NCBI GenBank assembly: GCA_944384995.1 | Contig: CALWVN010000006.1 | Coordinates: 1 to 64,000 of the forward strand | Direction of reading: 5' to 3' | Length of the DNA stretch: 64,000 bases | DNA from: an uncultured Clostridia bacterium | Lineage (GTDB): Bacteria > Bacillota > Clostridia > Oscillospirales > Acutalibacteraceae | In this document: piece after piece, positions 22,888-31,539 of the stretch | Layout of the letters: every line of letters starts with the position of its first letter | How positions within the stretch are numbered: the first letter of the stretch is position 1 | Made by a program: the position numbers and the translations under genes | The notes under the pieces: model-generated | Database searches by the model: none | Seen by the model: the letters and a program-made list of their open reading frames with translations, nothing else | Told to the model about the DNA's origin: nothing

Positions 22888-24135
22888 ATGCAGAAAGTCG
22901 CTATTGTCGGCGGCGGGGCGTCCGGCTTTGCAGCGGCGATCACCGTTGCGCGCGCCGGGGGCTTTTCCGTCACCGTGTATGAACGGCTGTCAAAGCCTTT
23001 GAAAAAACTGCTGGCTACGGGCAACGGGCGCTGCAATCTGACCAATCTGCATGCCGATGCTTCGCACTATCGCGGGGATACAGCTTTTGCCGAAAACACG
23101 CTGGCACGCTTCCCGGCGCAAAGCACGCTGTCCTTTTTCCGCTCCATGGGGCTTTGCACAAAAACGGAGGACGAAGGGCGCGTGTACCCGCTGTCGGGGC
23201 AGGCAGCGTCCGTGCGCGACGTGCTGTTGGAGGAAGCGCGGCGGCTTTCGGTGCATATCGTCACAGACTGTGAGATCACGAAAGTGCGTGCACTTGACCG
23301 CGGCTTTTTGCTGAATGACGCCTATTCTTGTGATATTCTGGTGCTTTGCGCAGGCGGCAGCGCCGCACCGCAGCATGGGACGGACGGCGGCGCGTTTCGC
23401 CTGCTCGGGCAGCTGGGGCTTTGTGTCATCCCGCCTGCACCCGCTTTGACGGCGCTTGTTTGTAAACGCTTCCCGAAGAACCTCAAGGGCGTGCGCTGCG
23501 ATTGTGCGGTCACGCTGCGCACACAAAAAGATACGCTTGCCGCGTGCACGGGCGAGGTGCAGTTTACGGAATACGGGTTGTCCGGCATCCCGATCTTTTC
23601 GCTGTCGCGCCATGTGTCTAAAAGCGCACAGCCGGTTTTTGTGCATTTGAATTGCGTGCCTGCCGTTTCGCGCGCAGCGCTGCTCGATTTCCTGCGCGCC
23701 GCTGTGCGCAAAACGCCGCAAAAAAGTGCAGAGTTGTTAGCGGAAGGCTTAGTGCCGCGCGCACTCGGGAATTATCTGCTTTTGCAAAGCGGCATCCGAA
23801 AGGATGAACCCGTCGGTGCGCTCACCGAAACGCGGCTTGAGCGCTTTGCCGACACAGTACAGGATTTCTGCACGGAGGTGGATCACCCACGCGGCTTTGA
23901 TTTTGCGCAGGTCACGGCAGGCGGCGCAGACTGCGCGGCGTTTTGCGCCGACACCATGAGCGCAAAGCGGTATGAAAGCTTATATGTCTGCGGCGAGACG
24001 CTCAACGTGGACGGTGACTGCGGCGGTTTCAATCTGCAATGGGCATGGAGCTCAGGCCGTGCCGCAGGTGAAGCGATCGCCGCCCGACAAAAGGCGAAAA
24101 AGGGGGAAGACGCGTGCTGCGAATCCAGGAATTGA
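22888..24135 (+). CDS. FAD/NAD(P)-binding oxidoreductase, HI0933/BaiN-like
   Basis: 415 residues, soluble flavoprotein of the COG2081 group. IVGGGASGFAAAI (about 6-18) binds FAD, LLATGNGRCNLTN (about 45-57) is the family motif, and the C-terminal GETLNVDGDCGGFNLQWAWSSG (split: GETLNVDGDCGG and NLQWAWSSG) closes the FAD site. A clostridial relative, BaiN, was linked to bile-acid dehydroxylation, but for most members the substrate is unknown. ATG 22888 has CAGGAGGTG upstream. It overlaps the next flavoprotein gene by 22 nt, so the two are translationally coupled. Confidence 0.9.
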   Translation: MQKVAIVGGGASGFAAAITVARAGGFSVTVYERLSKPLKKLLATGNGRCNLTNLHADASHYRGDTAFAENTLARFPAQSTLSFFRSMGLCTKTEDEGRVYPLSGQAASVRDVLLEEARRLSVHIVTDCEITKVRALDRGFLLNDAYSCDILVLCAGGSAAPQHGTDGGAFRLLGQLGLCVIPPAPALTALVCKRFPKNLKGVRCDCAVTLRTQKDTLAACTGEVQFTEYGLSGIPIFSLSRHVSKSAQPVFVHLNCVPAVSRAALLDFLRAAVRKTPQKSAELLAEGLVPRALGNYLLLQSGIRKDEPVGALTETRLERFADTVQDFCTEVDHPRGFDFAQVTAGGADCAAFCADTMSAKRYESLYVCGETLNVDGDCGGFNLQWAWSSGRAAGEAIAARQKAKKGEDACCESRN

Positions 24136-25715
24136 AGATCCCGCTTGCGGAAGACGAGCAGATTTTGCCGCGCCTTGCTGCGAAAGCGCTGCGCATCGAC
24201 GAGCGGAACCTCCGCGGGCTTTCAATTTTCCGCAAATCGCTCGATTGCCGTAAAAAAGAGGAAATCAAATTCATTTATGCCGTGGATGTGGAAATAGACG
24301 GCGACGAGGATCGCCTGCTTTCGCGGTTACATACGAACCGTGTGCAGAAAGCACAAATTTATACCTATACCACCCCCGAAAACCGCCGCAGGACGGACTT
24401 GCGCCCCGTCGTGGCCGGCTTTGGCCCTGCGGGCATGTTCGCCGCGTTGATATTGGCGCGCGCAGGGCTGCGCCCTATTGTGCTCGAACGCGGCAAATGC
24501 GTGGAGGAACGGCAGAAAAGCGTGCATGACTTTTGGGAACAACGAGTGCTTGATCCAAACACGAATGTGCAGTTTGGGGAAGGCGGTGCGGGGACGTTTT
24601 CCGACGGCAAGCTCAATACGGGAACAAAGGATGTCCGCCAGCGCGAGGTACTGCGGCAGTTTGTAGAGCACGGTGCGCCGCCGGAGATCCTGTATAGCGC
24701 CAAGCCCCACATCGGCACGGACAAGCTCCCGGCGGTGGTGCGCGCATTTCGCGAGGAGATCATCTCTTTAGGCGGCGAAGTCCGCTTTGAGACACGGTTG
24801 ACCGATCTGTTCCTCAACAACGGTGCAGTGCAGGGTGTGCGCACGACGGACAAAAACGGCAGGGAAACGGATATAGAGACCGATGCGGTGGTGCTCGCCA
24901 TCGGGCATTCCGCACGCGACACGGTCGAAATGCTCTATCGCCGCGGCGTGCCGATAGAGCAAAAGGCGTTTTCCATCGGGGCGCGCATCGAGCATAAGCA
25001 GGAAATGATCGACCGCGCGCAATACGGTGCGCTTGCGGGCCACCCGAAGCTGCACGCGGCGGATTATAAGCTTGCCTGCCACCCCTACGGCGGCAGGGGT
25101 GCGTATACCTTCTGCATGTGTCCCGGCGGCACGGTGGTATGCGCTGCAAGCGAAGCGGGGACGGTCGTGACCAACGGCATGAGCCCGTATGCACGAGACG
25201 GCGAAAATGCGAACGCCGCACTGCTTGTAGGTATTGAGCCCGCACAGTTCCCGGGTGACCATCCGCTTGACGGTATGTATTTCCAGTGGCAGATCGAGCA
25301 AAAGGCGTTTTTGCTCGGCGGGGGAGACTACACTGCGCCCGCCATGCTCGTGGGCGATTTTCTGCGCGGCGCACCGTCCTCGCAAACACTCGGTTCCGTC
25401 ACGCCGACCTGCCCAACGGGCGTCCGGCTTTCCAATCTGTATGATCTTCTGCCCGACCGTGTGACACAGACCATGCGGGAAGCGATCGTGAAAATGGATG
25501 CCATGCTGCAGGGCTTCGCGTGCCCTGAAGCGGTGCTGACCGCGCCCGAAACGCGCTCCTCTTCGCCCGTGCGCATTGTACGCGACGAGTTCTTCCAAAG
25601 CAAGGCGAACGGACTGTTCCCGTGCGGCGAGGGTGCAGGCTACGCGGGCGGCATCGTCTCCGCCGCCGTGGACGGCATCAAATGCGCCGAAGCGGTGCTG
25701 CGTGACGAGCACTGA
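24114..25715 (+). CDS. FAD-dependent oxidoreductase, COG2509 family
   Basis: 533 residues. The N-terminal 90 residues are a small domain with LRIQELKIPLAEDE and AKALRIDERNL. Then VVAGFGPAGMFAALILARAG (about 98-117) gives the FAD loop, and FGEGGAGTFSDGKLNTGTKD the conserved family signature. FCMCPGGTVV, ITNGMSPYARDG-like (here VTNGMSPYARDG) and FPCGEGAGYAGGIVSAAVDG complete it. The family is widespread in Firmicutes without an assigned reaction. The GTG start at 24114 overlaps the preceding gene and has GGGGA upstream. Both genes of this operon are flavoproteins, which suggests a shared pathway or a reduction sequence. Confidence 0.9.
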   Translation: MLRIQELKIPLAEDEQILPRLAAKALRIDERNLRGLSIFRKSLDCRKKEEIKFIYAVDVEIDGDEDRLLSRLHTNRVQKAQIYTYTTPENRRRTDLRPVVAGFGPAGMFAALILARAGLRPIVLERGKCVEERQKSVHDFWEQRVLDPNTNVQFGEGGAGTFSDGKLNTGTKDVRQREVLRQFVEHGAPPEILYSAKPHIGTDKLPAVVRAFREEIISLGGEVRFETRLTDLFLNNGAVQGVRTTDKNGRETDIETDAVVLAIGHSARDTVEMLYRRGVPIEQKAFSIGARIEHKQEMIDRAQYGALAGHPKLHAADYKLACHPYGGRGAYTFCMCPGGTVVCAASEAGTVVTNGMSPYARDGENANAALLVGIEPAQFPGDHPLDGMYFQWQIEQKAFLLGGGDYTAPAMLVGDFLRGAPSSQTLGSVTPTCPTGVRLSNLYDLLPDRVTQTMREAIVKMDAMLQGFACPEAVLTAPETRSSSPVRIVRDEFFQSKANGLFPCGEGAGYAGGIVSAAVDGIKCAEAVLRDEH

Positions 25716-25742
25716 GTTCCGTTTTACAGCAGAAAAAACAGC

Positions 25743-25781
25743 AGCCGGCAGACCGAAAACAGGTCTGCCGGCTATTGTTTT
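25743..25781. terminator. Terminator after the flavoprotein operon
   Basis: AGCCGGCAGACC and GGTCTGCCGGCT around GAAAACA, followed by ATTGTTTTAT. It lies at the convergent junction with ylmH. Confidence 0.8.
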
Positions 25782-25814
25782 ATGTAAAGGAATACAACTT
25801 CACAGAAGATGTGA

Positions 25815-26567
25815 TCAGATATATATACCGACCGCAGCGCGCAGCTTGCCCTTTTTCGTCTCGCGCAAAACACCGTTGTAGCGAAACCGCCCGTACCCAC
25901 GCACGGAAACAAGCTGTCCGGATTTCGGAAGCGCGTCCGCACGCAGCACGGCGGCGCTGTCCACGAACACCCGCTCGGCGGCAATGAGCTTTTGCGCCTC
26001 GCTGCGAGACAGGTGGTAAACGGCTGCCACCAGCGCGTCAAGCCGTTCGGAAGCGATCACCGCCTCGCGCGACTCTAAAATCGGTAAAGTCCCTGCGGGC
26101 AGCGTGTCCACAAACGAGCAGCGCATGGTCGTATGGCGCACGCGTTCCAGGTTTTCTGCCAAGAATTCTCCCGCCCGCGCCGTGCAAACTGCATACGCAC
26201 AGTTGTCCGCGATCAAAATATCCCCGAGCTTTTCGCGCCGCAAACCGAGACTCAAAATACTGCCCAAAAAATCACGGTGCGAAAGGGCATCGGCAAATTT
26301 CGGGTTGGCGGGCGCGATGTTCAATATACGAAAATCTGCCGCGTCTGCCGCTTCCTGCGTGTTTGCCGCGCCGAAGCAGGCGGCCTTGCGCTCCGCCTCG
26401 TCAAAGCCGCCGAACAGCGTCACGGGTACGGCGCAGTGCACCATGCGCAGCAAATTTTGTTCATGCAGGTTCAAAAAGTCCGAGCAAATGACTTTACCGC
26501 TTACTTGTGCGCGCTCGGCAAGCTCTGTAAAGCGCCTGCACAAAAGCGCGTCTTCGGATTGCTGCAT
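25815..26567 (-). CDS. ylmH: S4-domain RNA-binding protein YlmH
   Basis: 250 residues. The N-terminal two thirds carry HRDFLGSILSLGLRREKLGDI (split: HRDFLGSILSLG and REKLGDI), the YlmH hallmark, and the C-terminal S4 domain (about 175-235) contains SERLDALVAAVYHLSRSEAQ. In B. subtilis YlmH binds stalled 50S subunits and takes part in ribosome-associated quality control. It usually lies in the divIVA cluster, but here it stands after the TVP38 gene and away from cell-division genes. AAGGAGG precedes ATG 26567; gap to TVP38 is 12 nt. Confidence 0.92.
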   Translation of the reverse strand: MQQSEDALLCRRFTELAERAQVSGKVICSDFLNLHEQNLLRMVHCAVPVTLFGGFDEAERKAACFGAANTQEAADAADFRILNIAPANPKFADALSHRDFLGSILSLGLRREKLGDILIADNCAYAVCTARAGEFLAENLERVRHTTMRCSFVDTLPAGTLPILESREAVIASERLDALVAAVYHLSRSEAQKLIAAERVFVDSAAVLRADALPKSGQLVSVRGYGRFRYNGVLRETKKGKLRAAVGIYI

Positions 26568-26579
26568 GTTTTTCCTCCT

Positions 26580-27263
26580 TTAGGGGTTTTCCCGCGATTT
26601 GCGGCGGTCATACAGCGCCTTGGCAACGATGCCTATCGCTGCTGCCGGCACGGCGATCAGAATAAGAATCAGGATCAAGCGCATCGGAATATAGTCGTAT
26701 GCCGCATCCCCTAAAAGCGTGAACAGGATAACGCGCGGGGCTATGCCGATGACCGAAAGCGGCAGATACCGCCAAAAGCCGAAGCGGCTCGCGCCCAAAA
26801 ACAGGCTGACAAAATCAATGGGGAACACGGGCAGCAGCCGCATGCCGAATACGGAAGCGCTTCCTGCCTTTCCCGCCTGCCATTCGAGGATCTTGCGCCC
26901 GCCCTTCTTTTTCGAGAGCATTTCCCGGATCTTTTCACCGCCCAAAAAACGCCCGAAAAGGTAGGAGACCGTTACCTCCAATGCGACACCCGCCAAATTG
27001 ATCGCGAGTGCGACGGCGGGGGAGAACGCCATGCCTACGGGGATATACAAAAGCGCGGCGGGAATGACGAAAACAAGCCCTTTCAGCACATACACGCACA
27101 GTACGAGCCCTGCCGCAGCCAAAACCGAGGGCGCGGCCGCTGCAAGCGCGCGCACATCCAGGCTTACAAGCGTATCGTAATACAACAGTATGGTAACAAA
27201 GACCGCCGCCGCAGCGACGATTTTTAGGATGAGCAGCAGGTTTTCTTTGGCTTTCGGCTGCAT
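26580..27263 (-). CDS. TVP38/TMEM64 (SNARE-associated, DedA-like) membrane protein
   Basis: 227 residues with about six membrane segments. The VTT-domain core is seen in FVIPAALLYIPVGMAF (about 66-81), YLFGRFLGGEKIREML and FGMRLLPVFPIDFVSLFLGA (about 133-152) with the re-entrant loops. DedA-superfamily members flip or recycle lipid carriers and phospholipids, and for this subgroup the cargo is not known. Probably co-transcribed with ylmH. Its 5' side faces the panE promoter region. Confidence 0.88.
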   Translation of the reverse strand: MQPKAKENLLLILKIVAAAAVFVTILLYYDTLVSLDVRALAAAAPSVLAAAGLVLCVYVLKGLVFVIPAALLYIPVGMAFSPAVALAINLAGVALEVTVSYLFGRFLGGEKIREMLSKKKGGRKILEWQAGKAGSASVFGMRLLPVFPIDFVSLFLGASRFGFWRYLPLSVIGIAPRVILFTLLGDAAYDYIPMRLILILILIAVPAAAIGIVAKALYDRRKSRENP

Positions 27264-27307
27264 AGGTACAAGTCAAGTCCTTTCTGAGAGCTTGCCGCAA
27301 AGGCAGG

Positions 27308-27348
27308 GCTGTTGTAAAAGGATAATCTGTGTTACAATAGACAACAGC
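27308..27348. promoter_or_regulatory. panE-like promoter framed by an inverted repeat
   Basis: GCTGTTGT (27308-27315) and ACAACAGC (27341-27348) form an 8-bp inverted repeat that encloses a promoter-like TTGTAA - 15 nt - TACAAT (27312-27338). The arrangement suggests a regulator site, but the -35/-10 spacing is short. Confidence 0.4.
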
Positions 27349-27370
27349 ACAAAAGGGAAGAAGGCTTAAA

Positions 27371-28282
27371 ATGCGATATTGTGTGATCGGCGCGGGCGCG
27401 GTCGGCGGGGCGCTCGCGGCATTTCTGCTGCGCGCGGGCCTTACGTGCGACATTATCGCCCGCGGCAAAACCATGGAAATCCTTAAAAATCAGGGGATAA
27501 GCTTACAAAAAAACGGTGAATCGCAGACCGTACCGTGCACACGTGTCTGCGACAGTGCACATTATAACGAACGCCCCGATGTGATCTTTGTCGCGGTCAA
27601 GGGGTATTCCCTTGAAAGTATTGTCCCGATGCTTTCTCGCGTATGCACGGAAAACACCGTGGTCATCCCGCTGCTCAACATATACGGCACAGGCGCGGCG
27701 CTTCAGGAAAAACTGCCGAAGCCTTTGGTGACGGACGGCTGTATTTATATCGCTGCCTCTTCACCGCAGCCGGGGACGGTGACCATGCAGGGAGACATTT
27801 TCCGCGTGGTGTACGGCGTGCGCGAACGCGCACAGATGCGCCCCGCTTTGCAAGCGGTCGCCGAAGACCTCAAACACGCGGGGATCACACCCGTGCTGTC
27901 CGAAAATATCCGCCGCGACACGCTCAAAAAATACGCCTACACCTCGCCGATGGCGGCGGCAGGACTGTATTTTGACGCGGATGCCGAGCGGTTTCAAAAA
28001 GAGGGGGAGGAACGCGCATTGTTTGTTTCCTTAATGCGGGAGATCGATGCGCTTGCCGAAGCGATGGGCACCCCGTTTGATGTGGATATTGTAAAGAGCA
28101 ACCTTGCCATTCTTGATGCGCTTAGTCCCAACGCCTCGACCTCCATGCAACGGGATCTGCGCGCGGGAAAGCCTTCGGAGATCGATGGTCTGCTGTTTGA
28201 GCCTGTGCGGCTGGGGAAACGATACGGCGTGCCCACGCCGCAGTATCGAAAAATCGCCGAACATTTCGGCTTTTTGGAATAG
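27371..28282 (+). CDS. 2-dehydropantoate 2-reductase family protein (ApbA/PanE)
   Basis: 303 residues. GAGAVGGALAAFLLRAG (about 8-24) is the NADPH Rossmann loop, VFVAVKGYSLES-like (here IFVAVKGYSLES) carries the conserved Lys, and the C-terminal half has KKYAYTSPMAAAGLYFDAD and the ApbA_C helices with SNAS-type NASTSMQRDLRAGKPSEID, matching the usual SxxxDxxxGRxTEID. In pantothenate synthesis it would reduce ketopantoate. No other pan genes are near, and many paralogues act on other 2-keto acids, so the substrate is open. Single gene between a promoter and a terminator. Confidence 0.88.
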   Translation: MRYCVIGAGAVGGALAAFLLRAGLTCDIIARGKTMEILKNQGISLQKNGESQTVPCTRVCDSAHYNERPDVIFVAVKGYSLESIVPMLSRVCTENTVVIPLLNIYGTGAALQEKLPKPLVTDGCIYIAASSPQPGTVTMQGDIFRVVYGVRERAQMRPALQAVAEDLKHAGITPVLSENIRRDTLKKYAYTSPMAAAGLYFDADAERFQKEGEERALFVSLMREIDALAEAMGTPFDVDIVKSNLAILDALSPNASTSMQRDLRAGKPSEIDGLLFEPVRLGKRYGVPTPQYRKIAEHFGFLE

Positions 28283-28309
28283 AAAGCAGCGCGTGCGGTA
28301 TCGTGCAGC

Positions 28310-28340
28310 AAAACGCTTCCCACAAGGGAAGCGTTTTTTC
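28310..28340. terminator. Bidirectional terminator
   Basis: AAAACGCTTCCC-ACAA-GGGAAGCGTTTT followed by TT. It lies between the convergent panE-like and C39 genes. Confidence 0.85.
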
Positions 28341-29414
28341 TTACGAAACGGCAGTGGAATTCGAAGTCGTACTGCCCGTAGTTTCGGGCAGCGTCGTTTC
28401 GGGTGCAGTAGCCGGCGCAGTGGTCGGCGCAGTGGTTGGCACGGTGGACGGTTCGGTCGGCTTCGGCGCAGCCTTTTGCAAAATAACGGCTTGCCGCCCA
28501 AGCGCGTTGTAGGCTGCCGTTACAGAACTTTTCGAATAGTAAAAGTTTTTGCTCTGCAGCGGGTCATTGAAGAAATAGCCGCTGTCGTTATACCCGACGA
28601 GCACCAGACAGTGCATCGGACGTTTCCAGGTAAAGGTCTCCGAAGTACCGTTGATATACCACGTTTTACCGTTTTCAGCTTTTTCCATGTCCGCCGTCGC
28701 CCAAAAAAGAACCGGGATGCCGTTGTCGATATAGCGCTCGCAGAGCGTATCGGGCGAGAGCCCGTAAACCGCGTCAACGGTGAATTTGTCATGGTCGATA
28801 TACTTGTTGATCGCGTTGACAATGACAGGCGCATAGCAGCCCCAGCCCAATTCGCTGTACGGGTTGCCCAAAAAGACCTTACGGGGGTCGTCGCCGAAAT
28901 AAGTGCCGTTGCTGTCACGCACGGGTACACTGCCTTTATCAAGCAGATTGTTAATGAAATATTCCGGCGAGATGTTCATGCCCCAGTACCGCATCACCAT
29001 CACTGCGGAAACGCTCTCGCAGCCGGTCGGATACTTCGCCCGTTGGTTGATGTACGGTACATTCAAGCAAACCGATGCTGTTTGCTTCGGCGGCTCGCGT
29101 TTCGGCGGCTTGGTCTCTTCCGGTGCGACAGGCTGTGTCGTGCCGACGGGCTTCGGCGGTTCGGTCGTCGTCGGCACTGCGGTTGTGGTTTCAAGAATTG
29201 TTGTTGTCTCGGTCGTCGTCGCAGCCGTCGTCGCCGTTTCAACCCGTGCTGCCGCTTCTGCTTCCAAAGCAGCCCGGTGCCGCCGCACGGCAAAAACCGT
29301 GACTGCTGTGCAAATCAGAACGAGCGCAAGTGCGCCCGCTGCGATCCCCAGCGCTTTTCGGTTTTGCCTGCAAAAACGTTTGATTTTTTCCAATTTCAAA
29401 TTAAGCAACCCCAT
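28341..29414 (-). CDS. Membrane-anchored C39-like cysteine peptidase with Thr/Pro-rich linkers
   Basis: 357 residues. An N-terminal basic stretch and one transmembrane helix (about 20-43) anchor it with the body outside. A Thr/Pro-rich spacer (about 58-110) precedes a peptidase_C39_2-type domain (about 112-310): YPTGCESVSAVMVMRYWG with the candidate catalytic Cys, MHCLVLVGYND with the His, and FFNDPLQ as third site. A second Thr/Pro-rich tail (about 315-357) ends the protein without a sorting signal. It is the second C39-like protein in the window, after the SH3 protein at 2.2 kb. Its target is unknown; wall-associated proteolysis is likely. Confidence 0.86.
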   Translation of the reverse strand: MGLLNLKLEKIKRFCRQNRKALGIAAGALALVLICTAVTVFAVRRHRAALEAEAAARVETATTAATTTETTTILETTTAVPTTTEPPKPVGTTQPVAPEETKPPKREPPKQTASVCLNVPYINQRAKYPTGCESVSAVMVMRYWGMNISPEYFINNLLDKGSVPVRDSNGTYFGDDPRKVFLGNPYSELGWGCYAPVIVNAINKYIDHDKFTVDAVYGLSPDTLCERYIDNGIPVLFWATADMEKAENGKTWYINGTSETFTWKRPMHCLVLVGYNDSGYFFNDPLQSKNFYYSKSSVTAAYNALGRQAVILQKAAPKPTEPSTVPTTAPTTAPATAPETTLPETTGSTTSNSTAVS

Positions 29415-29439
29415 TTTCTCCGCTTTATCTCAGGGCGTA

Positions 29440-30633
29440 TTACTGAAGATCCGCCGCGAGTGTGCTTGCCAGCGCGTCTATTTCTGTCAGGTTGTCCGGC
29501 TTTACAGTGGAACGCAGCGAGACCGTCTCCTCCAGCAGCGTGATCCCCGGCATGGACGACAGCAGCTCACGCATGAGCTTGCCGCTTTGCGGCGCCCATG
29601 AGCCGTTTTCCATGGTGGCGACCGTGCGGTTTTTCAGTGCATGCGCTTTCAAGTCCAAAAGCAGTGTTTCCATATTGGTGAAGATGCCGTTGTTGTAGGT
29701 CGAAGAAGCAAATACAAGGTGGCTGCACCGGAACGCCTCGCTGACGAGGTAGGACGGGTGTATGCAGGAAACATCGTAGACCGCAAGGTTTGTAACGCCC
29801 TTGTCGGCGAGCTTTGCCGCCAGGATCTCCGCCGCGTTCTGCGTGCCGCCGTAAATCGAGCCATAGGCGATCAGCACCGCTTTCTCCTCCGGCGTGTAAG
29901 AAGCCCACTTCTGATATTTTTCTACGAACGTGTCAAAGTCCCGACGCCAGATAGGACCGTGCAGCGGGCAGATGCAGTCTATGGCAAGTCCCGCCGCTTT
30001 TTTGAGCAGCGCAAGCACCTGCGGACCGTATTTGCCCACAATATTTGCATAATACCGCCGTGCTTCTGCGAAATCAAAGCCGGTTTCATCGGCAAAAATG
30101 CTGCCGCCGAGCGCACCGAACGTCCCGAACGCATCCGCCGAAAACAGAATGTGCTCGGTTTGATCGTAGGTGACCATGACTTCGGGCCAGTGCACCATAG
30201 GCGCGGTGTAAAACGCCAGCGTGTGCCGCCCTAAAGAGAGGGTGTCGCCCTCTTTGACCTGCAAGCAGCGCGCGGCAAGCTCGGCGTTGTAAAACTGCCC
30301 GATAAGCGCCGCTGCTTTTGCGGTGCAGACGATCTGCAACGACGGATATTTCGCGCAAAGCGTACCGAGCGCAGCACAGTGGTCCGGCTCCATGTGGTTG
30401 ACGATGATATAATCCGGCGTCCTGCCGTTCAACAGAAAATCGATATTTTCCAAATACTGTTCCATGATCGACTTGTCCACCGTGTCAAGAACGGCAATTT
30501 TTTCATCATCCAAAAAATAGGCGTTGTAGGAAACGCCGTTCGGCACGGGATACATGTTTTCAAACAGCGAAAGTCTGCGGTCGCTGCCGCCGATATAGGA
30601 AATATTCTCTGTAATTTTGCGTGTGCAATACAT
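29440..30633 (-). CDS. FprA-type flavodiiron protein
   Basis: 397 residues, reduces O2 to water or NO to N2O, protecting anaerobes. The beta-lactamase-like domain carries the diiron ligands H80-x-E82-x-D84-H85 in NHMEPDHCAALG, later His and Asp ligands (MVHWPEVMVTYD, FSADAFG, CPLHGP). The C-terminal flavodoxin domain (about 255-395) opens with IAYGSIYGGTQNAAE, the FMN phosphate loop. ATG 30633 is chosen because CGGAGGAA stands 9 nt before it; the frame extends 13 codons further. No rubredoxin is fused or adjacent. Confidence 0.95.
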   Translation of the reverse strand: MYCTRKITENISYIGGSDRRLSLFENMYPVPNGVSYNAYFLDDEKIAVLDTVDKSIMEQYLENIDFLLNGRTPDYIIVNHMEPDHCAALGTLCAKYPSLQIVCTAKAAALIGQFYNAELAARCLQVKEGDTLSLGRHTLAFYTAPMVHWPEVMVTYDQTEHILFSADAFGTFGALGGSIFADETGFDFAEARRYYANIVGKYGPQVLALLKKAAGLAIDCICPLHGPIWRRDFDTFVEKYQKWASYTPEEKAVLIAYGSIYGGTQNAAEILAAKLADKGVTNLAVYDVSCIHPSYLVSEAFRCSHLVFASSTYNNGIFTNMETLLLDLKAHALKNRTVATMENGSWAPQSGKLMRELLSSMPGITLLEETVSLRSTVKPDNLTEIDALASTLAADLQ

Positions 30634-30730
30634 AACTGTGATTCCTCCGTTTGCGTTTTGGGAAGTCCCCAATCGAACAGTATTGTATCATATTTTGATA
30701 GGAAAAGCTATGGAAAATTCCATAGGCGCG

Positions 30731-30768
30731 GAAAAACGGCAAAGCGCTGTGCTTTGCCGTTTTTTTCA
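30731..30768 (-). terminator. Terminator of the XRE-membrane gene
   Basis: AAAACGGCAAAGC and GCTTTGCCGTTTT form a 13-bp stem with loop GCTGT. Both sides carry A/T runs. It lies just past the stop of the minus-strand XRE gene. Confidence 0.8.
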
Positions 30769-30779
30769 TGAAAAAGTCG

Positions 30780-31415
30780 TTATTTTTGCTCGTCGGACGC
30801 GTCATTTTTTCCCTGATCGGGCTTATAGAAGCATGCAACGATCCAATAATACAGCGGAATAAGCAGAAAGATGACCCAGCTTGGATTCCAGAGCCCGCCG
30901 AGGAAGCCGAGCAGCAAATACACAAGCAAAATGACCTCGGGTACAGGCATAGCCAGCAGCCGCGCTTTCCTGCTGCGGATCTCCAGTGCGCCGGCCAAAT
31001 GATAATAGATCGGGAGGAGCAAGAAAACAAGCCACGACGGATGCCAAATATCACCTGCAAAGCCGAAAATCAGATATACGATGACAACCACCAGCGGGAA
31101 AGGGAATTTCAGCAGGCTGTCCGCTTTTTTCTGTACGGGTGTTTTGGGAAGCTTTTTTGGCGCTTCCTCCTCGGACTGTTCTGCATCGGCGCCGTCGAGC
31201 ACATACGCGTCGTTTTCAGTGTTCAAAAGCGCGTCAAGCGTCATGCCGTACAGCTGCGCCAACGCCATAAGATTGTCGGTATCGGGCGAGGCCTCTGCGC
31301 GCTCCCATTTGGAGATCGCCTGACGGCTGATGCCGAGCTTTTCGGCAAGCGCCTCCTGCGAAAGACCGTTCGCCTTGCGCAGCGCGACTAAGCGGTTCGC
31401 AATTTCAATATTCAT
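30780..31415 (-). CDS. XRE-family regulator fused to a membrane domain
   Basis: 211 residues. Residues 5-60 are a Cro/CI HTH: NRLVALRKANGLSQEALAEKLGISRQ and AISKWERAEASPDTD (each part of one motif). An acidic linker (about 70-95) leads to two repeated pairs of hydrophobic helices, each with a GFxGxxWxPSW motif: GFAGDIWHPSW and GFLGGLWNPSW. That duplicated motif suggests an internally repeated membrane domain. Such membrane-tethered XRE regulators in clostridia are thought to sense envelope signals, but no ligand is known. A palindrome upstream (31495-31506) could be its operator. Confidence 0.9.
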   Translation of the reverse strand: MNIEIANRLVALRKANGLSQEALAEKLGISRQAISKWERAEASPDTDNLMALAQLYGMTLDALLNTENDAYVLDGADAEQSEEEAPKKLPKTPVQKKADSLLKFPFPLVVVIVYLIFGFAGDIWHPSWLVFLLLPIYYHLAGALEIRSRKARLLAMPVPEVILLVYLLLGFLGGLWNPSWVIFLLIPLYYWIVACFYKPDQGKNDASDEQK

Positions 31416-31494
31416 AGTGTTCTCCCTTCAAGCGGTTGTTTGGCAGAATTATAATATAATCCACTTAGGTTTGCCACCGATTTCGGTTTGCAGC

Positions 31495-31506
31495 GGGAAA
31501 TTTCCC
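31495..31506. promoter_or_regulatory. Palindrome upstream of the XRE-membrane gene
   Basis: GGGAAATTTCCC is a perfect 12-bp palindrome, extended by TTGCAG and TGCAA arms. It lies about 80 bp before the XRE start, upstream of TATAAT-like bases at 31450-31460. It could equally be part of the mltG 3' region. Confidence 0.4.
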
Positions 31507-31539
31507 TGCAACCGTCGGTTGCTGTGCGCGGTTGCGGCT

